Below are positions 33,284 through 41,625 of a stretch of 64,000 nucleotides of DNA, in pieces; positions within the stretch are counted from its first letter, which is position 1; each line of letters begins with the position of its first letter. The notes under the pieces are model-generated. The model did no database searches. It saw only the letters and a program-made list of their open reading frames with translations, and had not been told where the DNA came from. The DNA is from Leptolyngbya sp. BL0902 (GTDB lineage Bacteria > Cyanobacteriota > Cyanobacteriia > Phormidesmidales > Phormidesmidaceae): NCBI RefSeq assembly GCF_016403105.1, contig NZ_CP046156.1, positions 1 to 64,000 on the forward strand. The letters are read 5' to 3'. Both the position numbers and the translations under genes were made by a program.

Positions 33284-33973
33284 TTACGCTGAGAAAGCGG
33301 CTTCTCGCAGCACGTAGCCGACGCCGCGCACGGTTTGAATCAGGCGGGGTTCGCCCTCGGCCTCCAACTTCAGGCGCAGGTAGCGAATGTAGACCTCAAT
33401 GATGTTGGAGTCGCCCATGAAGTCGTAGCCCCACACTTCTTCGAGGATGCGGTCGCGGGTGAGCACTTGGCGGGGATAGGTCATCAGGTAATCCAGCAGG
33501 TCAAACTCCTTGGCGGTTAGCTCAATGGATCGCCCATTGCGGCTGACCTGGCGGCTCTTGCGGTCTAGGGTGAGGTCGGCATAGACCCATTGTTCGGCCT
33601 CCGGGGGTTGGAGGGAACGCAGGTGTGCCCGCACCCGTGCCATCAGTTCCTCGATGCTGAAGGGTTTGATCACATAGTCGTTGGCTCCAGCATCCAGCCC
33701 TTCCACCCGGTCGCTGATGTCGTCCTTGGCTGTCAGCAAAATGATCGGGGTCTTCGATCCGGTTTGGCGCAGGCGACGGCAGACCTCCACCCCACTCAGC
33801 CCCGGCATCATCCAATCCAAAATAATCAGGTCAGGATCTTGCTCGCGGGCGGTCATCAACCCCGACAGGCCATCGTGGGCCACGCTGACCTCGTAGCCTT
33901 CGTAGGTCAGCTCAAGCTGCACAAACTGGGCCAGATTTGCCTCATCGTCCACCATTAAAATCTTTGCCGCCAT
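33284..33973 (-). CDS. OmpR-family response regulator
   Basis: The 229-residue protein has a receiver domain with the acidic pair in ILMVDDEANL, the phospho-acceptor Asp in LIILDWMMPGLSG and the Lys in YVIKPFSIEEL. It ends in a winged-helix DNA-binding domain (LTAKEFDLLDYLMTYPRQVL and YIRYLRLKLEAEGEPRLIQTV). It is encoded directly after the histidine kinase at 34033-35514 on the same strand and is presumably its partner. Regulon unknown. Confidence 0.92.
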   Translation of the reverse strand: MAAKILMVDDEANLAQFVQLELTYEGYEVSVAHDGLSGLMTAREQDPDLIILDWMMPGLSGVEVCRRLRQTGSKTPIILLTAKDDISDRVEGLDAGANDYVIKPFSIEELMARVRAHLRSLQPPEAEQWVYADLTLDRKSRQVSRNGRSIELTAKEFDLLDYLMTYPRQVLTRDRILEEVWGYDFMGDSNIIEVYIRYLRLKLEAEGEPRLIQTVRGVGYVLREAAFSA

Positions 33974-34032
33974 TGTGGCCTTTACCTCCTATTTCCGTGA
34001 CCCATTTCTTCTGTGACCGATTTTCGCCCTTG

Positions 34033-35514
34033 CTACTCTGCCGACCGGGGCAGCGCAATGGTAAACACACAGCCTTGCTGGGGCTGGGATCGCAAACTCA
34101 CCTGGCCGGACATCGCTTCCACCCACAACCGCACCAGGGTCAGACCCAAGCCAGTCCCGCCGCCCTGGCGAGAACGATCCTCATCCACCCGGTAAAACGG
34201 ATCGAACACCGCCGCTTGATCCTGGGCCGGAATCCCTGGCCCCTGGTCGTGGACTTGCACCAAGGCCCAATCCGGCTGGGTCAACACCTGCACCCGAATC
34301 GGCTGGGTGGAGTAGCGTAGGGCGTTGTTCAACAGTTCCACCAAGGCCGCACAGAGCTTGTCTCGATCCACCTGCACCACTGGGGATGTTGCCGGAGCCT
34401 CCAGGCTAATCCGTGACAGGCCATCGGCTAGGGAAGCCGTCTGATCCTCAACCAGGGCGATGGCAGCTTGGACGATGGCCACCAGGTCGGCGGGGGCTAG
34501 GGGCAATGTCCGCTGGTGATTGTCGAGGCGGGCCAGTTCCAGCAGTTTCGTTAGCAGGTCGATGGTGCGGCGGGTTTCGGTGGCGGCAATTTCTAGCCCT
34601 TGGCGCTGGGGTGGGGTGAGGGTGTCGGCTCGGCGTAGGGTGCTGTCTAGATAGCCCTGCACCAGGGTTAGCGGGGTGCGTAGCTCGTGGGATATATCGT
34701 TAATAAACCGCTTTTGCTGTGCCCAAGCCTTGGCCAGCCGGGTCAGCATCAGGTTATAGGTCTGCACCAACTCCGCCACCTCCGTCGGGGCCACAGGCAG
34801 GGTAAACGATTGGTGGCCCAGGGTTTCCGCCGTCACCTGGCTGGCGAGGTGGTTGATTTGACGAATCGGTCTCAGGGCGCGACGGATATAAAGGGTGCAG
34901 ACCAGGGCGAGGAGCGCCACCATCACCAACCCCGTCAGCCACAGCATCCGTAGTAACTGCTGAAGCCCTTGGTATTCCGCCGTGATGTCGTTGGCGAGGT
35001 GCAGGGTTGCAGTAGTAAAGCCCTCCATTGCCAAGGGTTCGGCACAGACCACAAACACCCAGGTCTGAATGGGCTGGATCGCGATTCCTTCCGCCATGGC
35101 CATCGTGAGCAGTTTCTCGGCCACCCCAGACCCCTGCCACGATCCCATGGTGAGGGTTTCCGACTGGGCCACTACCTCCCCGGTCGAAGTCGTCACCCAA
35201 AGGGCCAAATCCCCGGTGGTGCGGTGGTTAATCACCTTCTGCATCGCCATATCCAGCGGCATCTGATTCGCGTAGAGATCCACATCCTCCCGAAAGCGGG
35301 CCACAATCAAACTGGCCTGATGGACATGGCTATCCAGCAAAATGGCCTGGGTGCGCCAGCCCAGCCACCCGGTTAACCCCGCCATCGCCACCAACGAGGC
35401 TAAAACCACCCCAGTGGTTAGCCTCACCTGAAGGGAGCTGAGGTCAACCCAGCGGTGGAGGAAGGTGTGTAAGCGGTGCCCTACCGTAGCCATGGTCTCC
35501 CCAGGGATGGTCAA
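34033..35514 (-). CDS. membrane sensor histidine kinase with HAMP domain
   Basis: The 493-residue product has two membrane segments (LTTGVVLASLVAMAGLTGWL and MLWLTGLVMVALLALVCTLY) around a periplasmic sensor domain. A HAMP linker follows with IRQINHLASQVTAETLG. The HisKA helix has the phospho-acceptor in NDISHELRTPLTLVQG, and the ATP-binding domain has ALVELLNNALRY (N box) and VHDQGPGIP, GGGTGLGLTLVRL. It forms an operon with the response regulator just downstream. The signal is not known. Confidence 0.92.
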   Translation of the reverse strand: MTIPGETMATVGHRLHTFLHRWVDLSSLQVRLTTGVVLASLVAMAGLTGWLGWRTQAILLDSHVHQASLIVARFREDVDLYANQMPLDMAMQKVINHRTTGDLALWVTTSTGEVVAQSETLTMGSWQGSGVAEKLLTMAMAEGIAIQPIQTWVFVVCAEPLAMEGFTTATLHLANDITAEYQGLQQLLRMLWLTGLVMVALLALVCTLYIRRALRPIRQINHLASQVTAETLGHQSFTLPVAPTEVAELVQTYNLMLTRLAKAWAQQKRFINDISHELRTPLTLVQGYLDSTLRRADTLTPPQRQGLEIAATETRRTIDLLTKLLELARLDNHQRTLPLAPADLVAIVQAAIALVEDQTASLADGLSRISLEAPATSPVVQVDRDKLCAALVELLNNALRYSTQPIRVQVLTQPDWALVQVHDQGPGIPAQDQAAVFDPFYRVDEDRSRQGGGTGLGLTLVRLWVEAMSGQVSLRSQPQQGCVFTIALPRSAE

Positions 35515-35796
35515 AGATTCGCTAACCCGAGCGTTTCACGGGTTTAAGCCTAGCAACCCCACCTGAGAGTTTCCTGATAAAACCGCAGCAACTAACGGCG
35601 GAGTGAGCGATAGACCAATCTTACGCAGAAAGGCTCTCAGATCGCCTCGACTGTAGTTCAGGAAACGCCTTCAAGCTAGAGGTTGTCATCCCATCATCCC
35701 GGATGATTCAGGAATCAAGGATTTCAACCCCTAGATGTAGGCTCAATCCGAGATTGAAAAGGCTTGTTCGGTAACGGTTTGAATCGACGCGGGTCG

Positions 35797-38391
35797 CTAT
35801 TTTGAGCCAGCCGCCTTCAGCACAACCAGGCCTATTTGCTTGAGCAGGGCATGGTTATGGTCAGGGCAGTGCCATTGGGAGAGGCACTTGGGGCATCCGG
35901 CCACACAGTCACAGCCTTCGACCAGGGCGATGGCTTTAGGTACCAGTTGATTCCAATAGCGCAGAATGGACTCCGTGGCCCCGTTGCCGCCATCGCTGAC
36001 ATCGAACCAGGCCCCAGAGGAGGCTCCTAGGGTGGCCTCCTGACACAGGAATTCAAGATCCTGCTGACTGTGCAGCACGACCAAAGGCAGCGCCAGCATG
36101 AGTTGGTGGCCCAGGCTATGAATCGCAATCAAGTCGCTGGGGTGATCCCAGAGGGCGTCATAGTGGTTCCGGTCAGTGTGATCTTGAAGCTGCATCTTCA
36201 GACTGCGGGCATAGTCTTCGAGATGGCCCCGCGCCACGGTATCGAAGGTAGCGGTCAGAATCGGGCTATCGAAGTGGGAGGTGTACTTGTGGTGGTCTAG
36301 GGGTTGCGTGTCCAGCACCTCAACGACGGTGCCCATGCGAGCGGCTTTGCCACAACTAGGACAATGGGTGTGACCGTTCAAGGGTTTCTTGAATCGACTA
36401 CAGGCATCGTTGAGGCAGGTCGGCTCATAGCGCTTGCTCAGGATTTGGTAGTCGGTGATGAGTTGGCTGATCTGGCCAAAGCTGAGGCTCAGGGTGAGGT
36501 GGCCGGGTGGGTGGCCCTCACCAAAGTTGAGCGGTACCTGCACAGGCTCGGTGAGGGCTTGGGTGGGCACTAAGGCCCGCTGGCCGAGAGGTTGGGTCGA
36601 GACCTCTGGGTTAGCGAAAGGCTGCAAGGTGGCTTGGCCCTGCTCGAACTGAGTGACTTTGTAGCTACCCATCACACCGTCGTCGTCCTGGCGTTGGTAG
36701 ATCGCGCCTTCGTGGACTTCCCGGTGGGCCATGGGCAAAGCCATCGTTTCAACGGTCTGGCCAGAACTGGCATCAACGAGCTGCACCTGCTCATTGGAGA
36801 TGGTGCCTCGAAAGTTGACGGCTCCGTGGGGGTAGCCCTTGGCGTAGAGTCCGCCATCGCGGCGCTGGAGCAGTTCGCCTTGAGTCAGCAACAGCCGAGC
36901 GATGGGCACCGCCGCCTTGCCAAAATAAGGCTCCACTTCATTCAGCTTAAACCCCGCTTCTTTGGCGGCACAGAGCAGATGCTTGGCCACCATGACGGGA
37001 TAATCGGGGTTGAAGTGAACCGCTTCAGGCGAACCCAACAACTCCGTTTCCTGGCTGTAGTGGGCATCGAGCAAGCTGTTGCCCATCGGAACCAAGATGG
37101 CGAGACCGTCGTTCTGGCGGCCTGCCCGTCCCATCCGCTGACCAAAGCTCATCAGGTTGCCCGGAAAGCCTCGCAGGATGCAGCAATCCAGTTGAGGTAG
37201 GTCAATGCCCGCCTCTAAGGCTTCAGTGGCGACAATCCAGCGAAGCTCGCCAGCGCTTAGGCGTTCGACAATATTTCGACGGCGGGACTCATCGAGGGAG
37301 CCATAGAAGCTCGCCACCTGGTGAGCGAGATGGGGCTGACCTTGGTGCGTGGCTTTGTCGGCCAGCAGTTTGGTGATGGCTTTGGTGGCATTGCGAGAGC
37401 CACAGAACGTGATGCCCTGCTTTCCGGCGAGGATCAACTGAAGCATCAGGTGGGCGGTGTCTTCGTTGATATTGCGGCTGGGGCGGGTCACGACCAGTCG
37501 CTTATCAGGAGCCTTGGCCCCGCTCTTGTGGAGCCAGGTGAGCCTTGTGTTTTTGCTGCCGTCGTCGTTCAGTGCAGGCCGACTGATTAAGCGTCCGGCG
37601 AGGTCTCGGGGGTTGCCGACGGTCGCCGATAGGCCAATGAACTGGATCTGGTCTGCGTCGCCACCACACTTATCGACGACCAGCTTCAATCGTCGAATCA
37701 GCCAACAGAGGTTGGCCCCAAACACGCCTTGGTAGGCATGGAGTTCATCGATGACGACGTAGCGCAGTTGGGCCATGAACTGCTGCCAAGGGTTCGACCA
37801 GTAGACCCGCCTGAGTTCATGGTGCAGCAAGTCTGGGGTCATGGCCAGGATGTGGGGAGCATCCGCCAAAACCGCATCCCGGGCATCGCCACCCTGAAGG
37901 TCTCCGGTGAGCTTGGCAACGGTGAGACCCGCATTGGGCATGGCGGCCTGGAGGGCTAAGAGTTTCGCTTCCTGGTCACTGGCTAGCGCCTTGAGGCCAT
38001 AGAGGGACAGACAACGATGGCCTTTTGTCAGTGCCCCTTCGATGATGGGGATGTAGGCGGCGAGGGTTTTCCCGGCGGCGGTGGGGGGTGTCAGAATCAG
38101 GTCTTTGCCCCGCTTGATAGCCTGATACGCCTTGACTTGGTGGCTGTACAGGGCGTCGATGCCAATGTGGGCCAAGGCCTGTCGGAGCGCCTTGGGCACC
38201 GACGTTGGGATGGGCTGCACGTTCGGGGCTTGACCGGGGAGGGTCGTTTCCCATTGAGTCATGGCGGTGAGGACGGCCTCGATGTCGATAGGGGGCGTGG
38301 GCGTTGTGGCGAACGACGTGGGGGGGTGATCTGGGGAAGGGGTCGCCCAGGTGGCGGCTAAGATATCGGCAAAGGTATTGGGGTTGGCCAT
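35797..38391 (-). CDS. Hrq1/MrfA-like SF2 helicase with Zn-binding C-terminus
   Basis: The 864-residue product has an SF2 helicase core: Walker A TPPTAAGKTLAAYI, motif II VIDELHAYQGVFG, motif III GLSATVGNPRDLAG, motif V ATEALEAGIDLPQL and motif VI QRMGRAGRQND. The C-terminal third carries Cys clusters (CLNDACSRFKK, HCPSCGKAAR and CVAGCPKCLSQWHCP), the DUF1998/MZB hallmark of MrfA (YprA) and Hrq1 helicases that act on damaged or cross-linked DNA. Its stop is near the left border of the minus-strand replication cluster, which it leads into with 16 bp to holA. A helper in DNA replication or repair of the element is likely. Confidence 0.9.
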   Translation of the reverse strand: MANPNTFADILAATWATPSPDHPPTSFATTPTPPIDIEAVLTAMTQWETTLPGQAPNVQPIPTSVPKALRQALAHIGIDALYSHQVKAYQAIKRGKDLILTPPTAAGKTLAAYIPIIEGALTKGHRCLSLYGLKALASDQEAKLLALQAAMPNAGLTVAKLTGDLQGGDARDAVLADAPHILAMTPDLLHHELRRVYWSNPWQQFMAQLRYVVIDELHAYQGVFGANLCWLIRRLKLVVDKCGGDADQIQFIGLSATVGNPRDLAGRLISRPALNDDGSKNTRLTWLHKSGAKAPDKRLVVTRPSRNINEDTAHLMLQLILAGKQGITFCGSRNATKAITKLLADKATHQGQPHLAHQVASFYGSLDESRRRNIVERLSAGELRWIVATEALEAGIDLPQLDCCILRGFPGNLMSFGQRMGRAGRQNDGLAILVPMGNSLLDAHYSQETELLGSPEAVHFNPDYPVMVAKHLLCAAKEAGFKLNEVEPYFGKAAVPIARLLLTQGELLQRRDGGLYAKGYPHGAVNFRGTISNEQVQLVDASSGQTVETMALPMAHREVHEGAIYQRQDDDGVMGSYKVTQFEQGQATLQPFANPEVSTQPLGQRALVPTQALTEPVQVPLNFGEGHPPGHLTLSLSFGQISQLITDYQILSKRYEPTCLNDACSRFKKPLNGHTHCPSCGKAARMGTVVEVLDTQPLDHHKYTSHFDSPILTATFDTVARGHLEDYARSLKMQLQDHTDRNHYDALWDHPSDLIAIHSLGHQLMLALPLVVLHSQQDLEFLCQEATLGASSGAWFDVSDGGNGATESILRYWNQLVPKAIALVEGCDCVAGCPKCLSQWHCPDHNHALLKQIGLVVLKAAGSK

Positions 38392-38407
38392 GGTTGTCTC
38401 CTACGGG

Positions 38408-39367
38408 TTAAGGGCGGTGGGCGAGGTGCATCAATTCGATACCCAGGGCTCTGCGGCTCAGGCCTGTTTTGAGTTCTGTCGATAGGGCTTGCAGTCGAAT
38501 CACGGTTTCAGACAGGCGACGCATCGAGACCGAGTTCACCTCCTGACGCAGGTAATAGAGGCGTTTGGGATTGCCCAGCCCTGCGAACTGGGCGATGTCT
38601 GTGTCTGTCTTCAGGTGCTTAGACTTCAGGGCCACCTTCACCTTGAACCAGGTGCGAAACTGACTGAGGGCGGTGTGGAGGATGACACCGGGATGCACCG
38701 TGTCGAGGGCGTTGAACAAGGTGGCGACCTGAGCGGGCTGGCCCTGGCGTACCGCATCCACCAGTTGCAAGGCGGTTTGGGTTTGGTTCGGCACCAGCGC
38801 CTGGGCCAAGGCCAGGGTGACGGGCTGGGGACACAGGGTGAGTTTGGTGAGTTCGCTCTCCATCCGCTGTCGGTCGTTGCCAATCGCCTCGGCTAAGTAG
38901 CTCAAGACGCCACGGCCCATCTGTACGCCTGAGGCTTGAGCTTGGGCTTTAACCGCCGCCTTGATGCCTGCCTCATCCCAAGGGCTGAGGGCGGTGTAGG
39001 GGTAGAGGGTGCCGTGCTGAATCAAGCGCTTGGCGACCTTGGTGCGTTTGTCGAGGGCATCGAGGCACAGCACCAGGTGGGTGGTGTTGGGCATCCCGTC
39101 CACCCAGGCGAGATCTTCACCATGCTGAGCGCTGAGGCGACCCTCCGTCACAATGACCAGCTTGGTGTCGCCTGCCATCGGGGGACTACAGGCGGTGGGA
39201 TAGACCTGGGTTCTCAGCAGGCGGCTGAGGTCATCGGCCTTGAGATGGGCGGCCTCAAAGGTGTGGACATTGACGCTGCGCCAAGCGGGGTCAAGCTCGG
39301 CTTTGAGGTGGTCAAGGTGGGTTTGAATGAGGTGGGTATCGTCACCGACCAGTAGGGTGAGGGGCAT
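38408..39367 (-). CDS. holA: DNA polymerase III delta-subunit-like clamp-loader protein
   Basis: The clamp-loader delta subunit opens the sliding clamp. The product (319 residues from MPLTLLVGDD) has the delta features: an N-terminal AAA-type domain without Walker motifs (LTLLVGDDTHLIQTHLDHLKAEL), the middle ELTKLTLCPQPV region, and C-terminal helices (FRTWFKVKVALKSK, MRRLSETVIRLQALSTELKTG). A start at 39391 is also in frame. It lies 16 bp after the helicase in the minus-strand order, together with dnaX and dnaN, so the cluster encodes a near-complete clamp loader. No delta-prime gene is seen. Confidence 0.85.
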   Translation of the reverse strand: MPLTLLVGDDTHLIQTHLDHLKAELDPAWRSVNVHTFEAAHLKADDLSRLLRTQVYPTACSPPMAGDTKLVIVTEGRLSAQHGEDLAWVDGMPNTTHLVLCLDALDKRTKVAKRLIQHGTLYPYTALSPWDEAGIKAAVKAQAQASGVQMGRGVLSYLAEAIGNDRQRMESELTKLTLCPQPVTLALAQALVPNQTQTALQLVDAVRQGQPAQVATLFNALDTVHPGVILHTALSQFRTWFKVKVALKSKHLKTDTDIAQFAGLGNPKRLYYLRQEVNSVSMRRLSETVIRLQALSTELKTGLSRRALGIELMHLAHRP

Positions 39368-39465
39368 GGGTAGGTGTTCCGTAAGGGGCATAGGAAAGCC
39401 GTCCTCCGTTTGGACATCCGGTCACGCTAACGGAGAGCGGCTGAGTCATCGTGGACCACGGGGGG

Positions 39466-39479
39466 CCAGCGATAGCTGG
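39466..39479 (-). repeat. GCGATAGC hairpin motif
   Basis: CCAGC-GATA-GCTGG, a perfect 5-bp stem, lies between holA and the SLOG-family gene. Confidence 0.6.
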
Positions 39480-39484
39480 ATAGG

Positions 39485-40054
39485 TCAGACGGTCTGGGTG
39501 AAGGCGTCCCAGCAGTGGATGATGGGGACACGCTGTTGAGCGGCGTAGGCCAGACAATGTCGGGTACCTCCGGGCTGGGCGGGATTGCACAGGGCGAGGA
39601 GGTGATGGCTGTGGTTGACGATCCACTCGTTGCGGGCCTGCATCGCCTGGGGTGAGTAGCCGCCTTGGGAGAGGATTTCAACGTGTGCCGCCCTAGCCAG
39701 AATCTGGTGATAGCGCCGCTGACTGGTTGCGGGCCACCGTGAGGCTTGGCGTTGGAAGGGAATCGCCGCAATTAGGGGAATGTTGAGCCTAATGGCGGCG
39801 ATGGCCACCGCCTGATCCCATCCCAGCGCCATGCCTGAAATGACCTGTTCGGGCTGGATGTCGGCCAAGCGCTCCATCGCGAACTGGGTCAAACCGACCC
39901 GAAAGGCTTTGGAGTAGCACTGGGGTTTGGGTGCGAGCTTGTGGGGACGATGGCCCGTGACGCCCAGCACCCAATCACAGGTCGGGGGTGCTGGGTGAGT
40001 GGGCTTTACCGTTCCCCCACAGGCATCGGGTTTTGGGAGGGTTAGGGTGGTCAT
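39485..40054 (-). CDS. SLOG-superfamily (DUF1273/YpsA-like) protein
   Basis: The 189-residue product has VTGHRPHKL, SGMALGWDQAVAIAAIRL and NEWIVNHSHHLLALCNPAQP, with GGTRHCLAYA. This matches the Rossmann-like SLOG fold of the YpsA/DprA group, which binds nucleotide-type ligands. In YpsA-like proteins the GMALG segment follows the N-terminal strand. Its place between clamp-loader genes suggests a role in DNA metabolism or phage-type sensing, not shown by sequence alone. Confidence 0.75.
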   Translation of the reverse strand: MTTLTLPKPDACGGTVKPTHPAPPTCDWVLGVTGHRPHKLAPKPQCYSKAFRVGLTQFAMERLADIQPEQVISGMALGWDQAVAIAAIRLNIPLIAAIPFQRQASRWPATSQRRYHQILARAAHVEILSQGGYSPQAMQARNEWIVNHSHHLLALCNPAQPGGTRHCLAYAAQQRVPIIHCWDAFTQTV

Positions 40055-40139
40055 GGAATGAACCTGGGCGAAAAGAACAGGGCAGAAGCGAGGGACCCTT
40101 GATTCGGTTAAAGCGCCCCTCGGTTGAACCTACCCACGG

Positions 40140-40153
40140 TCTGCGATAGCAGA
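40140..40153 (-). repeat. GCGATAGC hairpin motif
   Basis: TCTGC-GATA-GCAGA, a perfect 5-bp stem, lies 24 bp beyond the dnaX stop and 86 bp before the SLOG gene start. Confidence 0.6.
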
Positions 40154-40176
40154 TGAGCCAGACTCAGCGTTTGCGC

Positions 40177-41556
40177 CTACCCTGCGACCTCAGCCAGTTC
40201 CGCTTCGTAGTCAGGGTCGGGGTCAGCAAAGACCAGCGTGAGCTGGATAGACTGGCCCACCGCGTCCTCGACGATGCCCTGCACCTTGCCCTTGTGCTTC
40301 GTCAGGGTGGCTTGCTTCGCGGCATCCACCACGAGGGTGGCGACGCCTCGGCTCAAGTCGATGTGGCTCAACTGGCAATAGGTTTCGAGCAGCGCCTTCG
40401 CCTTGGGTTGGGCGATAGCCAGCACCCGACGCCAGACCTGCTCCGGTGTGAGGTCGGGGGTGGAACTGGGCCTTGAGCGCTCAGGCATCAGCTTGAGCAG
40501 GGTCGCCTCTAGCCAGGGCTGGGGGGTGGGGCTAAATCGAAGTTGTCGTTCGGCCCCGTCTAGGACATCGAGGGCGTCATAGACCTGCTGGGCATCGGTC
40601 GCCTGAGCCAGGGGGGCCAGTTGCTGTTTGGTCAGCAGACTGGTGAGGAGTTGGGTTTGGCCTGGGGCTTCGAGCAACAACAGCAGGTCGTGGTAGACCG
40701 CGAGCAGTGCGCCATGAACCGCTTCCGGGGTATGGCCTGCCTCCATCAGGTCTCGACTGCCCTGCATCAGCGTCACCACGTTGCGGGTCTGGATAGCGGT
40801 AACGAGGGACTTTAGCTCACCAGGGCCGATCTGACCCACTAGGCGATAGAGGTCTTGGGCGGTGACGGGCTGATGGTCTAAGAGTGCGGCCTTGGCTAGG
40901 AGTTGGAGGGCATCGCGGAGCCCACCTTGGCAGAGTCGTGCCATGGCCTCAATGGCCGAGGGGTTGACCGGGATGCCTTCTGCGTTAGCGATTTCGGTGA
41001 GGTAAGCCTTGATTACCTTTTGGGCGATGGGCCTGAACTCGAAGCTGAGGCAGCGGCTTGCGATGGTGGGCAGCACCTTGTGGGGTTCGGTGGTGGCGAG
41101 GATAAAGACGACGCGGGCGGGTGGTTCTTCAATCAGCTTCAGCAGGGCATTTTGGGCCTGGGAGGTCAGCATGTGGGCTTCGTCCAGGATGATGACCCGG
41201 TAGCGGCCTTGAACGGGGGCCAGTTGGCAGGTCTTGACCAGTTCCCGCGCATCGTCAACCCCGCCATGGCTGGCGGCATCCATCTCGGTGACATCAAGGG
41301 CCGACCCCGTCACGATGCCTTTGCAGGTGCCGCAGGTGCCGCAGGGCATGTCGGTGGGGCCATCGTGGCTGAGGCAGTTGAGGGACTTGGCGAGAATGCG
41401 AGCGGTGGAGGTTTTGCCCGTGCCCCGTGGCCCGCAAAAGAGATAGGCCGGAGCAATCTGGTGGCGTTGAAGGGCTTGGGTCAGGCAGGTCTGGACGGCA
41501 GGTTGGCCCACCAGGTCAGCGAGGGTTTGGGGTCGATAGGTCAGATGGAGGTTCAT
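40177..41556 (-). CDS. dnaX: clamp-loader ATPase DnaX
   Basis: The 459-residue product has Walker A GPRGTGKT (residues 42-49), a four-Cys zinc module (Cys61, 72, 75, 78), Walker B ILDEAHML (DEAH at 125-128), and sensor 1 VFILATTEPHKVLPTIASRC with the arginine finger. This is the DnaX core, while the C-terminal tau part is short, so it probably gives a gamma-like subunit. An in-frame ATG at 41592 would add 12 residues. With holA and dnaN it forms a dedicated clamp-loading set on the element. Confidence 0.9.
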   Translation of the reverse strand: MNLHLTYRPQTLADLVGQPAVQTCLTQALQRHQIAPAYLFCGPRGTGKTSTARILAKSLNCLSHDGPTDMPCGTCGTCKGIVTGSALDVTEMDAASHGGVDDARELVKTCQLAPVQGRYRVIILDEAHMLTSQAQNALLKLIEEPPARVVFILATTEPHKVLPTIASRCLSFEFRPIAQKVIKAYLTEIANAEGIPVNPSAIEAMARLCQGGLRDALQLLAKAALLDHQPVTAQDLYRLVGQIGPGELKSLVTAIQTRNVVTLMQGSRDLMEAGHTPEAVHGALLAVYHDLLLLLEAPGQTQLLTSLLTKQQLAPLAQATDAQQVYDALDVLDGAERQLRFSPTPQPWLEATLLKLMPERSRPSSTPDLTPEQVWRRVLAIAQPKAKALLETYCQLSHIDLSRGVATLVVDAAKQATLTKHKGKVQGIVEDAVGQSIQLTLVFADPDPDYEAELAEVAG

Positions 41557-41625
41557 GGATTGAGGGAATGAAAGGACATGAAACAGGCGCAAGCCTAAGA
41601 CCTGCGCTGGGGCGTGGCGGATTCT

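Noticed and set aside
35515-35796. A possible attachment site or tRNA at the left edge of the replication cluster.
   Set aside because: No tRNA cloverleaf could be drawn. The only clear feature is the small inverted repeat ATCATCCCGGATGAT at 35693-35707, which looks like a terminator stem after the helicase gene.
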